NCBI GenBank assembly: GCA_963666825.2
Contig: OY763044.2
Coordinates: 1,984,001 to 2,048,000, forward strand
Direction of reading: 5' to 3'
Source: Saccharicrinis sp963666825
GTDB taxonomy: Bacteria > Bacteroidota > Bacteroidia > Bacteroidales > Marinilabiliaceae
Length of the DNA: 64,000 bases
Below, one piece after another: positions 18,885-27,348 of the stretch (positions within the stretch are counted from its first letter, which is position 1; the number at the start of each line of letters is the position of its first letter). The notes beneath the pieces are model-generated. The model saw only the letters and a program-made list of their open reading frames with translations. It did not search any database and was not told the DNA's origin. The position numbers and the translations under genes are program-made.

Positions 18885-19961
18885 TTATTTATAATCCTTA
18901 CATTTTATCTCATTTTTAAGAACCATTAAAGCATTTTGCATTAATGCATTCATCTCATCCTCACCTGGATAAACTGCAACAGGGGCTATCCAATCTATCA
19001 TATCTTTTACATAATTCACCACAAAAGTATTATTAGCAATTCCTCCTGTTAAAATGATTCCATTAACTTTTCCCTTTAAAACAGCGGCACAGCCACCAAT
19101 AGCTTTACCTATTTGATAAGACATTGCACTTAATACTAATTCAGCATTTTTATCTCCTTTTTCTATTCTCTCTGCTACTTCATGTGCCTGATTGGTACCT
19201 AAATGCGCTACAAGACCACCTTTACCATTCACAATTTTTTTCATTTCCTCAAGAGTATACTTACCACTAAAACAAGCTTTAATTAAAGGTCCAGTTGGTA
19301 ATGTTCCTGCTCTTTCTGGCGAAAAAGGACCATAACCGTCTATTGCATTGTTTACATCAATAACTTTACCTTGTTTATGTGCACCGATAGAGATACCTCC
19401 TCCCATGTGAGCTACAATTAAGTTTAATTCCTCATAAACAAATCCTCTTGTTCTGGCAAATAAACGTCCAACTGCTTTTTGATTCAGGGCATGAAAAATA
19501 GATTGACGAGGCATTCCTGGACATCCAGTAATACGAGCAACATCTTCTAGTTCATCAACCACCACAGGATCTGCAATAAAAGCTCTTGCATTTGGAATTG
19601 ATTTAGCAATATCTTCCGCAATCAAACCGCCTAAATTACTTGCATGTTCGCCTAATATCCCGGCTCTTAAATCTCTTTTTAAGGCTTCGTTAACTTCATA
19701 TACACCTGATTCAATTGGTTTTACCAACCCGCCACGACCAACTACAGCATTTAATTTATTTATATTTATATCTGCACTTTCTAATTCTTTAAGAATCACT
19801 TCTTTTCTATAACCATACTGATCCGCTATCGTTTTGAATGCAGCAATTTCATCTGAAGTGTGTTTAATATTTTTTAAAAAAACAGACTTTTCATTCTCAT
19901 ACACAGCTATTTTTGTAGATGTTGATCCGGGATTTAATACTAAAATTTGAAACGTTTCCAT
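18885..19961 (-). CDS. buk: Butyrate kinase
   Basis: A 358-residue ASKHA-fold kinase that converts butyryl phosphate and ADP to butyrate and ATP. The start shows the phosphate-1 motif LVLNPGSTSTKIAVYENEK, followed by the Buk-type GRGGLVKPIESGVYEVN, HMGGGISIGAHKQGK (phosphate 2) and the adenosine motif ILTGGIANN. These separate it from the paralogous acetate kinase at 21.1-22.4 kb, which is longer. It lies 140 bp downstream of ptb, its pathway partner, and together they give substrate-level phosphorylation from butyryl-CoA; branched-chain acyl substrates are an alternative. Confidence 0.95.
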   Translation of the reverse strand: METFQILVLNPGSTSTKIAVYENEKSVFLKNIKHTSDEIAAFKTIADQYGYRKEVILKELESADININKLNAVVGRGGLVKPIESGVYEVNEALKRDLRAGILGEHASNLGGLIAEDIAKSIPNARAFIADPVVVDELEDVARITGCPGMPRQSIFHALNQKAVGRLFARTRGFVYEELNLIVAHMGGGISIGAHKQGKVIDVNNAIDGYGPFSPERAGTLPTGPLIKACFSGKYTLEEMKKIVNGKGGLVAHLGTNQAHEVAERIEKGDKNAELVLSAMSYQIGKAIGGCAAVLKGKVNGIILTGGIANNTFVVNYVKDMIDWIAPVAVYPGEDEMNALMQNALMVLKNEIKCKDYK

Positions 19962-20101
19962 AGATTTAATTTACAATATATTTAACAACACTTAGTAATT
20001 ACCTTTCTTTATTATTCAACTAATAATCTTAAAATTACTTTAAAACGCCACTAACATAAAATAATTTACTTAATTATTAAAATTTAAAAGCAACACTTCT
20101 C

Positions 20102-20998
20102 TTATCCCAAAACAGCCAATAAAATACTATGATATTTCGAATCTTCAGAATCGCTTCTGGATGTCAATACAATTGGAGATTTTGCACCTAATATTATTGA
20201 AGCAACTTTTGCTTTTGCAAAAAACACTAAAGTCTTATACAAAACATTACCAACTTCAATATCAGGCATAAGCAGTAAATCCGTATCACCTGCTACGGAA
20301 CTTTTTATATTCTTATGACGAGCACTTTCAAAACTTACAGCATTATCAAAAGCTAAAGGACCATCTATAATACAATTTCTTATTTGATCTCTTTGGTTCA
20401 TTTTTGATAACAGTGCAGCATCTAATGTTGCTTGCATGTGCTCGTTTACCATTTCAATGGCACCTAGTACAGCAACTTTTGGTTTTTGTATTCCTAACTT
20501 ATTTAAATAGCCAACAGAATTATTAACAATAGCTATTTTATCATTTAAATTAGGAGCAATATTCATTGCAACATCTGTTATTGCAATTAACTTGTGATAA
20601 GTATCAACTTCAAACAGAGCAAAATGCGAAAGTAATTTTCCTTTTCTTAATCCCCATTCTTTATTTAATACCCCTCTTAAAAGTGTAGGTGTGGCTACTT
20701 TTCCTTTCATTAAAACATCAGCCTCCCCATTATTAACCATTTTCACTGCTAATTCTACACATTTTTCAGGATCTGATTCATTTATAAATGTTGCCCCCTC
20801 AAAATTATAATTGGCTTGTTTAATAATGCTTTTAGTTAGCTCTTCATCACCTATTAACACAGGTTTAATTATACCTTCATTAAATGCCTTACATACTGCA
20901 TATAGAGAATGCGCATCCTGACTAACTGCTAAAGCCAGAGTTTTAACTACTTTATTTTTTTTAATAAGCAGCTCCAGATCTGATAGTTTTTTAAACAT
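20102..20998 (-). CDS. ptb: Phosphate butyryltransferase
   Basis: A 298-residue enzyme of the PTA/PTB family that exchanges CoA of butyryl-CoA for phosphate. Typical features are the N-terminal VKTLALAVSQDAHSL, ADVLMKGKVATPTLLRGVLN, AITDVAMNIAPNLNDK and the C-terminal SIILGAKSPIVLTSRSDS. It is clearly distinct from the 334-residue phosphate acetyltransferase encoded upstream at 23.5 kb. Neighbours buk and ackA mark an acid-forming fermentation block. Confidence 0.95.
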   Translation of the reverse strand: MFKKLSDLELLIKKNKVVKTLALAVSQDAHSLYAVCKAFNEGIIKPVLIGDEELTKSIIKQANYNFEGATFINESDPEKCVELAVKMVNNGEADVLMKGKVATPTLLRGVLNKEWGLRKGKLLSHFALFEVDTYHKLIAITDVAMNIAPNLNDKIAIVNNSVGYLNKLGIQKPKVAVLGAIEMVNEHMQATLDAALLSKMNQRDQIRNCIIDGPLAFDNAVSFESARHKNIKSSVAGDTDLLLMPDIEVGNVLYKTLVFFAKAKVASIILGAKSPIVLTSRSDSEDSKYHSILLAVLG

Positions 20999-21078
20999 AC
21001 CTGATAATATTTTTCGATTTTGCTAAAAGTAAAAATATGATGCTTATGGGCAGTAAACAAGAACTTTAATCATAAAAA

Positions 21079-21117
21079 AACCGCAAAACGTAAAAGTTAT
21101 TTTACGCTTTGCGGTTC
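21079..21117 (-). terminator. Strong terminator after ackA
   Basis: On the minus strand a 17-bp stem (one G-T pair) with a 4-nt loop and a T7 tail lies about 30 bp after the ackA stop. It separates ackA from the ptb-buk genes, so the acetate and butyrate branches are probably independent transcripts. Confidence 0.9.
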
Positions 21118-21144
21118 ATATTTTAAATAAATACTAAGTAAGAA

Positions 21145-22362
21145 TTATCTATTTGCAAGTTCTTCAACAATTCTTTTAGTATCTTCAGCAATCATCAATT
21201 CTTCATCTGTAGGTACAACCATAACAGTAACTTTACTGCTATCTTTACTAATAACAGATTCTTTACCTAAAGCTTTTTCATTGGCTTCCTCATTGATTTC
21301 AACACCCATAAATTCAAGTTCTTCACAAACATCTTTACGGATATAATGAGCAAATTCACCAATACCACCGGTAAATGTAATGATGTCAACACCACCCATT
21401 GCAGCTGCGTAAGAACCTACATATTTTTTGATTCTGTATGAATACATTTCCATACCAAGAATCGCCATAGGATTATTTTCTTTTTTTGCAGCCAATAAGT
21501 CACGCATATCAGAAGAAATACCAGTAATTCCCATTAAACCACTTTGCTTGTTAAACAAAATGCTAGCTGATTTAGTACCAATCATTTCTTTATCCATAAT
21601 AAAGGTAGCAGCACCGATATCAAGATCACCAGCTCTGGTTCCCATCATTAATCCCTCTACCGGAGTAAATCCCATAGAAGTATCCACTGACACACCATTT
21701 TTAATAGCAGCAATAGATGCTCCATTTCCTAAGTGACAAGAAATAATTTTTTTGTCTTTATATTCCTCACCTAAAATTTCGCATGCTCTTGCAGAAACAT
21801 ATTTATGACTTGTTCCATGGAAACCATATCTACGTATTCCATATTTTTGATATAAAGAATAAGGAATAGCATACATATATGCATGTTTAGGCATTGTTTG
21901 ATGAAAAGCTGTATCAAAAACACCTACTTGAGGAACACTTGGTAACAATGATTCAATAGCAGAAATACCACTTAAGTTTGGTGGATTATGTAATGGTGCT
22001 AATTCAATACACTCATTCATTTTTTCTACTACTTCATTAGTAATAAATACACTTGAATTAAATGTCTCACCCCCATGAACAACACGGTGACCTACAGCAT
22101 CAATTTCTTCAAGGTTTTTAATACAACCATGTTTTGCACTAGACAAAACACCTAAAATATAATCAATACCTGTTTGATGATCTAAAATTTCACCTTCAAG
22201 TAATACTTTTTCTCCACTTTCTTTTTCGTGTTTCAAAAATGAACCTTTAAGTCCAATTTTTTCAATACCTCCTTTGGCCAATACGTTATGATCTTCACCA
22301 TCCATATTGAACAACTGATATTTAATTGAGGAACTACCACAATTTAAAACTAATATCTTCAT
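21145..22362 (-). CDS. ackA: Acetate kinase
   Basis: A 405-residue ASKHA-fold enzyme making ATP and acetate from acetyl phosphate. It opens with ILVLNCGSSSIKYQLF, has the active-site Arg in HRVVHGG, the phosphate-binding CHLGNGAS and DTSMGFTP and the adenosine motif ITFTGGIGE. Full length. It is 60 bp downstream of the dehydrogenase homologue and, with pta, completes the acetate branch. Confidence 0.98.
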   Translation of the reverse strand: MKILVLNCGSSSIKYQLFNMDGEDHNVLAKGGIEKIGLKGSFLKHEKESGEKVLLEGEILDHQTGIDYILGVLSSAKHGCIKNLEEIDAVGHRVVHGGETFNSSVFITNEVVEKMNECIELAPLHNPPNLSGISAIESLLPSVPQVGVFDTAFHQTMPKHAYMYAIPYSLYQKYGIRRYGFHGTSHKYVSARACEILGEEYKDKKIISCHLGNGASIAAIKNGVSVDTSMGFTPVEGLMMGTRAGDLDIGAATFIMDKEMIGTKSASILFNKQSGLMGITGISSDMRDLLAAKKENNPMAILGMEMYSYRIKKYVGSYAAAMGGVDIITFTGGIGEFAHYIRKDVCEELEFMGVEINEEANEKALGKESVISKDSSKVTVMVVPTDEELMIAEDTKRIVEELANR

Positions 22363-22422
22363 TTTTATTGATTTAATCTTTTCTAATTGATAATTATTAC
22401 AGGATTTAAAGTCTACAAATGA

Positions 22423-23382
22423 TTAAGAAATTATATTTCCATTTTCATCGTATTTGTAGAATCCCTCTCCTGAAACTACTCCTAAATGTTTTGCTCTGAC
22501 TAATCTTTTAATCAAAGGAGATGGTTTATATTTTGAGCTACCAAACTCTTCATATAAATTATCCATCCATTTAGTAATCTTGCTTAAACCAATAATATCA
22601 GCAGTTCTAAATGGTCCGAATCTCATTCCTAAACCAACTTTCATTGTTTTATCAATATCACTCATGGTAGCAATACCTTCCATAAGGATTTGACAAGCTT
22701 CATTTAATAAAGTAACATATAAACGAACGCTTACTAAACCAGCAGACTCTTCTACAGGAATTACATCTCTGTTAATCAACTTAACGAAAGTACATACCCT
22801 GTTATAAACTTCTTCTGATGTATATAAACCTTTTACAACTTCAATAATTCTGGCTTCTGGTGAAGTCACAAAAAAGTGTAAACTAATACATCTTTCCGGT
22901 TTTTTCATTTCAGAAGCTAACTCTGTAATGATGATTGTTGTTGAGTTAGTTGCAATAATTGTATCTTCTCTAACAATCTCTTCTATTTGTCTGAAAACTT
23001 CTTTACGAGCATCAATACTTCTTGCTCCGGTTTTATCATCCGAGCGAATTGCTTCAATCACAAAATCACAATCTTCAAGGTCTTTATATTCCATTGTACC
23101 TTTAATGCGACTCATGATAGCTTTTTTCTCACTAGGTGTTAAACCCCAGTTTTCAATTCTATTATCAAGCTCCTTACCAATATTAGCAATAGCGCTTTCG
23201 ATCTTGTCTTCAGAAAGTTCAAGAAAAACTACTTCGATACCATGCCAACTAGCAATACGAGCAATACTTTGCCCTTCTTTTCCACAGCCTACAACTCCTA
23301 CTTTAGAAAATAAAGTAGTACCTTTCTTTTTCTTTTTACCTAGTGCATAACCTTCTATAGGTTCTACTAAAATTTCAGCCAT
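22423..23382 (-). CDS. 3-hydroxyacyl-CoA dehydrogenase homologue lacking the usual catalytic Asn
   Basis: A 319-residue protein with an N-terminal Rossmann domain (GVVGCGKEGQSIARIAS at ~27-43, after a basic ~20-residue extension with a KKKKK-like stretch) and a C-terminal all-helical 3HCDH domain. The family's catalytic Ser/Thr (ATNST), His (SLHFFVTSP) and Glu (IIEVVKG) are present. The Asn that follows ...GFVVNR in normal 3-hydroxybutyryl-CoA dehydrogenases is replaced: here the segment reads AGLVSVRL. HFFNPAP is also altered to HFFVTSP. It sits between pta and ackA, so a role in the butyrate/acyl-CoA pathway is expected, but its exact substrate is uncertain. Confidence 0.85.
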   Translation of the reverse strand: MAEILVEPIEGYALGKKKKKGTTLFSKVGVVGCGKEGQSIARIASWHGIEVVFLELSEDKIESAIANIGKELDNRIENWGLTPSEKKAIMSRIKGTMEYKDLEDCDFVIEAIRSDDKTGARSIDARKEVFRQIEEIVREDTIIATNSTTIIITELASEMKKPERCISLHFFVTSPEARIIEVVKGLYTSEEVYNRVCTFVKLINRDVIPVEESAGLVSVRLYVTLLNEACQILMEGIATMSDIDKTMKVGLGMRFGPFRTADIIGLSKITKWMDNLYEEFGSSKYKPSPLIKRLVRAKHLGVVSGEGFYKYDENGNIIS

Positions 23383-23426
23383 TTATTTATAGTATTTACT
23401 TATTATATCCTTAAATCAGAACTTAA

Positions 23427-23445
23427 CAAAGTTAGAACAAAATTA
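23427..23445 (-). promoter_or_regulatory. Two -7 elements ahead of the dehydrogenase gene
   Basis: Read on the minus strand, TAATTTTG (445-438) and TAACTTTG (434-427) both match TAnnTTTG perfectly, 40-60 bp ahead of the start codon and after the pta terminator. They suggest this gene and ackA start their own transcript. No clear -33 TTG is seen. Confidence 0.45.
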
Positions 23446-23470
23446 AACGTTGTTCATTACCTTAAGTCAT

Positions 23471-23497
23471 AAAAAAATCCTTTCGAATGAAAGGATT
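23471..23497 (-). terminator. Terminator overlapping the pta stop codon
   Basis: On the minus strand AATCCTTTC pairs with GAAAGGATT over an ATTC loop, followed by TTTTTT. The first stem bases belong to the pta stop codon. Confidence 0.8.
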
Positions 23498-24500
23498 ACA
23501 TGTTACCTGCTGCTTGATTTGCTGTGATTGCTACTAGATTAACAATATCACTTACAGAACAACCTCTGGATAAATCATTAATTGGAGCAGCCATACCTTG
23601 CAATACAGGACCTATTGCTTCAGCTTTTCCCATTCTTTGAACCAATTTATAAGCAATATTTCCTACTTCAAGAGTTGGGAATACCAGAACGTTTGCTTTA
23701 CCTGCGATCTCACTTCCCGGTGCTTTTTTAGATCCAATAGCTTCTACGATTGCTGCATCTGCCTGAAGTTCTCCATCAATTTTTAATTCTGGATCCATTT
23801 CTTTAGCTAATTTAGTTGCTTCAACAACTTTATCAACCATTTCATGTTTTGCACTTCCTTTAGTTGAAAAGCTTAACATTGCAACACGAGGTTCAATTCC
23901 TGCAATTGATCTAGTAGTTTTCCCTGTTGTTACAGCAATTTCTGCTAATTCACTTGCTGTTGGATTTGGATGTACTGCACAATCTGCAAATACCATCATA
24001 CCATTATCACCAAACTCATCAGTTGGGAAAATCATGATAAATGCTCCGGATACAACGCTAATTCCCGGTAAAGTTTTTACAACCTGAAATGCTGGACGAA
24101 GAACATCACCAGTTGCATTTTCAGCTCCTGCAACCTCACCGTCTGCATCTCCGTTTTTAATCATTAAAGTAGATAGGTATAAAGGTTGTACCACAAGTTT
24201 TTCTGCTTGCTCGCGAGTTAATCCTTTACTTTTTCTAAGCTCAACCAATAAATCGATATAAACATCTTTTTTGTCGTGATTTTCAGGATCAACAATAGTA
24301 GCTTTATCTAAGTTTTTTAATCCTAAACGACTTGCTTCTTCAGCAATTTTGGTTGGATTACCAATTAATATTACTTCAGCAAAATCTTCGCTTACAATAA
24401 TATCAGCAGCCTGAAGTGTTCTTTCTTCTAATCCTTCTGGAAGAACAATTCTTTTTTTGTTTTCTTTAGCTTTGGCCTTAAGCTTATTAATAAATTCCAT
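23496..24500 (-). CDS. pta: Phosphate acetyltransferase
   Basis: A 334-residue short-form phosphotransacetylase converting acetyl-CoA and phosphate to acetyl phosphate. Family marks include KRIVLPEGLEERTL near the start, NGDADGEVAGA in the middle, and the C-terminal NVLVFPTLEVGNIAYKLVQR with GPVLQGMAAPINDLSRG. It lacks the DRTGG/AAA N-terminal domains of the E. coli enzyme, as usual in anaerobes. It supplies the acetate kinase encoded 1.1 kb downstream. Confidence 0.97.
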   Translation of the reverse strand: MEFINKLKAKAKENKKRIVLPEGLEERTLQAADIIVSEDFAEVILIGNPTKIAEEASRLGLKNLDKATIVDPENHDKKDVYIDLLVELRKSKGLTREQAEKLVVQPLYLSTLMIKNGDADGEVAGAENATGDVLRPAFQVVKTLPGISVVSGAFIMIFPTDEFGDNGMMVFADCAVHPNPTASELAEIAVTTGKTTRSIAGIEPRVAMLSFSTKGSAKHEMVDKVVEATKLAKEMDPELKIDGELQADAAIVEAIGSKKAPGSEIAGKANVLVFPTLEVGNIAYKLVQRMGKAEAIGPVLQGMAAPINDLSRGCSVSDIVNLVAITANQAAGNM

Positions 24501-24662
24501 ATCTAGTAAGTATTTTTATTATAATAATTAAAATGCTAAATTATAATCACATCCTTCTTTAAAAAATGCATTTCATCATTTGAAATCCTATTAATTTCAA
24601 AAAACCTGTCATAAAAAGGTAATAAAGGATATGCCATTAAATATTTCAAATTTTTCCATTTA

Positions 24663-24708
24663 TAGATGTAGTCATCTAGCCTGTATTCACACTTTGTGGA
24701 ATACAGCT
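24663..24708. repeat. Two adjacent imperfect palindromes
   Basis: TAGATG/CATCTA (663-668 with 673-678, 4-nt loop) is followed directly by CTGTATTC-A-CAC-TTT-GTG-GAATACAG (681-706), an 11-bp stem with a single bulged A. Neither is followed by a T run on either strand, so they are not ordinary terminators. They lie about 160-200 bp upstream of pta. Confidence 0.5.
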
Positions 24709-24933
24709 AATATAAATTGGAAGTACATACAATTTAACGAAAATAAATAATGACGCGCTTGCCAAAGCTTTTGAAGTTTGAGAATACAAAGTAAATGCAA
24801 ATAATTGAGGAATTAAAACAATTTAGCGTTAAAACGTCCTAATTTTTTATGAAAACATTGTTATCGGAAATATTTCGCCACGAAATATTGATCAACATTT
24901 TTAAATACCCCCTTAATTAAAAGTCATACAAAT

Positions 24934-24962
24934 AAAAAAGCCGAATTTAAAAAATCCGGCTT
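24934..24962 (-). terminator. Terminator after icd
   Basis: Minus-strand AAGCCGGATT pairs with AATTCGGCTT (one G-T pair) over a short T/A loop and is followed by a T run; it begins 25 bp after the icd stop. Confidence 0.85.
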
Positions 24963-24986
24963 CATATATCTTTTAATTCAAAGGAA

Positions 24987-27218
24987 TTACAACGCTGAAA
25001 TAGCATTATTAAATACGTCACTTGGTCTCATAGCTTTAAAAGCTAATTCTTCATCAGGTTGAAAATACCCCCCAATATTAACTTCAACTCCCTGACATTT
25101 AATTAAGTCCTCTAATATCGCAGACTCGTTCTCTTTTAATGTCTGAGCCAGTTTTGTGAATCGTGACTTTAACTCAGCATCTTCATCTTGTTCAGCCATT
25201 GCTTCTGCCCAATAAAGTGTTAAATAAAAATGACTTCCTCTATTGTCCATTTCATTTACTTTACGAGATGGTGATTTGTCGTTTTTAAGAAACTCACTAT
25301 TTGCCTTATTCAATGCATTAGCTAAAATAATCGCTTTTTTGTTTTCTGATTTAATACCTATATCTTCAAGAGATACAGCCAATGCTAAAAACTCTCCTAA
25401 AGAATCCCAACGCAGGTGATTTTCTTCCAAAAACTGCTGAACATGTTTTGGAGCTGAACCTCCTGCACCTGTTTCATATAATCCACCTCCTGCTAATAAC
25501 GGAACAATAGATAACATTTTAGCACTTGTTCCTAACTCTAAAATAGGGAATAAATCAGTTAAATAATCTCTTAATACATTTCCTGTAACAGAGATCGTAT
25601 CTTTACCTTCTTTAACCCGTTTAAGCGTATATTTCATAGCATCAACAGGGCTCATTATTTCAACTTCTAATCCTGTTAAGTCATATTCTTTTAAATAGTC
25701 ACTTACCTTAGTAATTAAGTTATTATCATGAGCACGATTTGGATCTAACCAGAAAATAGCAGGATTTCCTGTTGCTTTAGCTCTGTTAACAGCAAGTTTA
25801 ACCCAATCCTTAATTGGTAAATCTTTTGTTTGGCACATTCTCCAGATGTCACCTTCTTCAACATCATGTTCAAATGCTACCGAACCATTTGATGTAGTTA
25901 CCTTAACAGTACCCGAAGCCGGAATTAAGAATGTTTTATCATGAGAACCATATTCTTCGGCTTTTTGTGCCATTAATCCAACGTTAGAAACATTTCCCAT
26001 TGTTGTAACATCAAATGCACCATTTTCCTTACAGAAAGAAATAACCTCCTGATAAATTCCAGCATAGCATCTGTCTGGAATCATAGCTTTCATATCCTTC
26101 AGTTTTCCATCAGGACCCCACATTTGACCAGAAGTTCTTAATGCTGCAGGCATAGATGCATCAATAATGATATCACTAGGAACATGCAAATTGGTAATTC
26201 CTTTGTCTGAATTTACCATTGCTAATTCAGGATTTGACTTATATACATCCATTATTGCATCTTCAATCTCTTTCTTTTTATCTGCTGGAAGAGTTGCTAT
26301 CTTAGCATAAACATCACCTAATCCATTGCTCGGATTAACTCCTAATTCTGCAAACTCAGCAGCATATTTCTCAAATACATCTTTATAATAAACAGTAACT
26401 GCATGCCCAAACATAATTGGATCAGATACTTTCATCATAGTAGCTTTAAGATGAAGAGATAATAATACATCTTCCTCTTTAGCTGCTTTGATTTCTTTTT
26501 CATAAAAGGCACACAATGCACTTTTACTCATTACAGAACCATCTATTACTTCCCCGGCTAACAATGGTGTTTTTTCTTTAAGAACCTTTACTTCTCCATT
26601 TTTCTGAACAAGTTCGATCTTAACAACATCCTCACCTGGCGACACATAAGATTTTTCACTTGAATAAAAATCTCCCTCTTCCATATGAGCAACATGAGAT
26701 TTAGAATCTTTTGACCATGCTCCCATTGAGTGTGGATTATTCTTAGCATATTCTTTTACGGCATCAGCAACACGTCTGTCAGAGTTTCCTTCTCTAAGAA
26801 CCGGATTTACAGCACTACCTAATACTTTTGAATATCTTGCTTTAATTTCTTCCTCTTCTTTTGATTTTGGTTCCGTAGGATAATCCGGAATATCATAACC
26901 ATGCTCTTTCAATTCTGCAATAGCTGCAATTAACTGAGGTATAGAAGCACTAATATTTGGTAATTTAATAATATTAGCCTCAGGTTGCTTTGCTAACGCA
27001 CCTAATTGACCCAATGCATCAGCTTGTTTTTGGTCTTCAGTTAGGTTATCAGGAAAATTAGCGATAATTCTTCCTGCCAATGAAATATCTTTTAATTCTA
27101 CTTCAACATTTACTGCCTCAGTAAAAGATTTTATAATTGGTAGAAAAGAATAAGTAGCTAAAGCCGGTGCTTCATCGGTTTTAGTGTAAATAATTTTTGA
27201 TGTTTTTGTCATAATCAA
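24987..27218 (-). CDS. icd: NADP-dependent isocitrate dehydrogenase, monomeric type
   Basis: A 743-residue enzyme of the large monomeric IDH family (IDH-II), which decarboxylates isocitrate to 2-oxoglutarate with NADP+. Typical segments are IYTKTDEAPALATYSFLPI at the start, SNSDRR-like REGNSDRRV (~140), DIIIDASMPAALRTSGQMWG and NPAIFWLDPNRAHD (coenzyme/substrate region), and GGLYETGAGGSAPKHVQQF. The length equals that of the Corynebacterium and Azotobacter monomeric enzymes. It belongs to the minus-strand block but has terminators on both sides of pta, so it is probably its own unit. Confidence 0.97.
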   Translation of the reverse strand: MIMTKTSKIIYTKTDEAPALATYSFLPIIKSFTEAVNVEVELKDISLAGRIIANFPDNLTEDQKQADALGQLGALAKQPEANIIKLPNISASIPQLIAAIAELKEHGYDIPDYPTEPKSKEEEEIKARYSKVLGSAVNPVLREGNSDRRVADAVKEYAKNNPHSMGAWSKDSKSHVAHMEEGDFYSSEKSYVSPGEDVVKIELVQKNGEVKVLKEKTPLLAGEVIDGSVMSKSALCAFYEKEIKAAKEEDVLLSLHLKATMMKVSDPIMFGHAVTVYYKDVFEKYAAEFAELGVNPSNGLGDVYAKIATLPADKKKEIEDAIMDVYKSNPELAMVNSDKGITNLHVPSDIIIDASMPAALRTSGQMWGPDGKLKDMKAMIPDRCYAGIYQEVISFCKENGAFDVTTMGNVSNVGLMAQKAEEYGSHDKTFLIPASGTVKVTTSNGSVAFEHDVEEGDIWRMCQTKDLPIKDWVKLAVNRAKATGNPAIFWLDPNRAHDNNLITKVSDYLKEYDLTGLEVEIMSPVDAMKYTLKRVKEGKDTISVTGNVLRDYLTDLFPILELGTSAKMLSIVPLLAGGGLYETGAGGSAPKHVQQFLEENHLRWDSLGEFLALAVSLEDIGIKSENKKAIILANALNKANSEFLKNDKSPSRKVNEMDNRGSHFYLTLYWAEAMAEQDEDAELKSRFTKLAQTLKENESAILEDLIKCQGVEVNIGGYFQPDEELAFKAMRPSDVFNNAISAL

Positions 27219-27348
27219 AAAGTGTTTTCAGATTTAGATTAGTCAGCTAAGTTCAACTAAATCCCTTTTTATTAAATGGTTATGTTATTTTACTATATGA
27301 GTTAAACATTCAAATAACAAAGTGAATATCAATTTGTTTATTTAAATA

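Larger units (their letters stand above)
24501..24986. other. Intergenic region pta-icd with two adjacent hairpins
   Basis: No coding sequence is seen in these 486 bases. The icd terminator lies at 24934-24962 and two tandem inverted repeats at 24663-24708. TAATTTAG on the minus strand about 40 bp ahead of pta differs by one base from the -7 consensus and may be the pta promoter. Confidence 0.5.

Noticed and set aside
22928..23350. 140-codon plus-strand ORF inside the dehydrogenase gene
   Set aside because: It is the antisense shadow of the Rossmann domain; low-complexity Ser/Ile composition.
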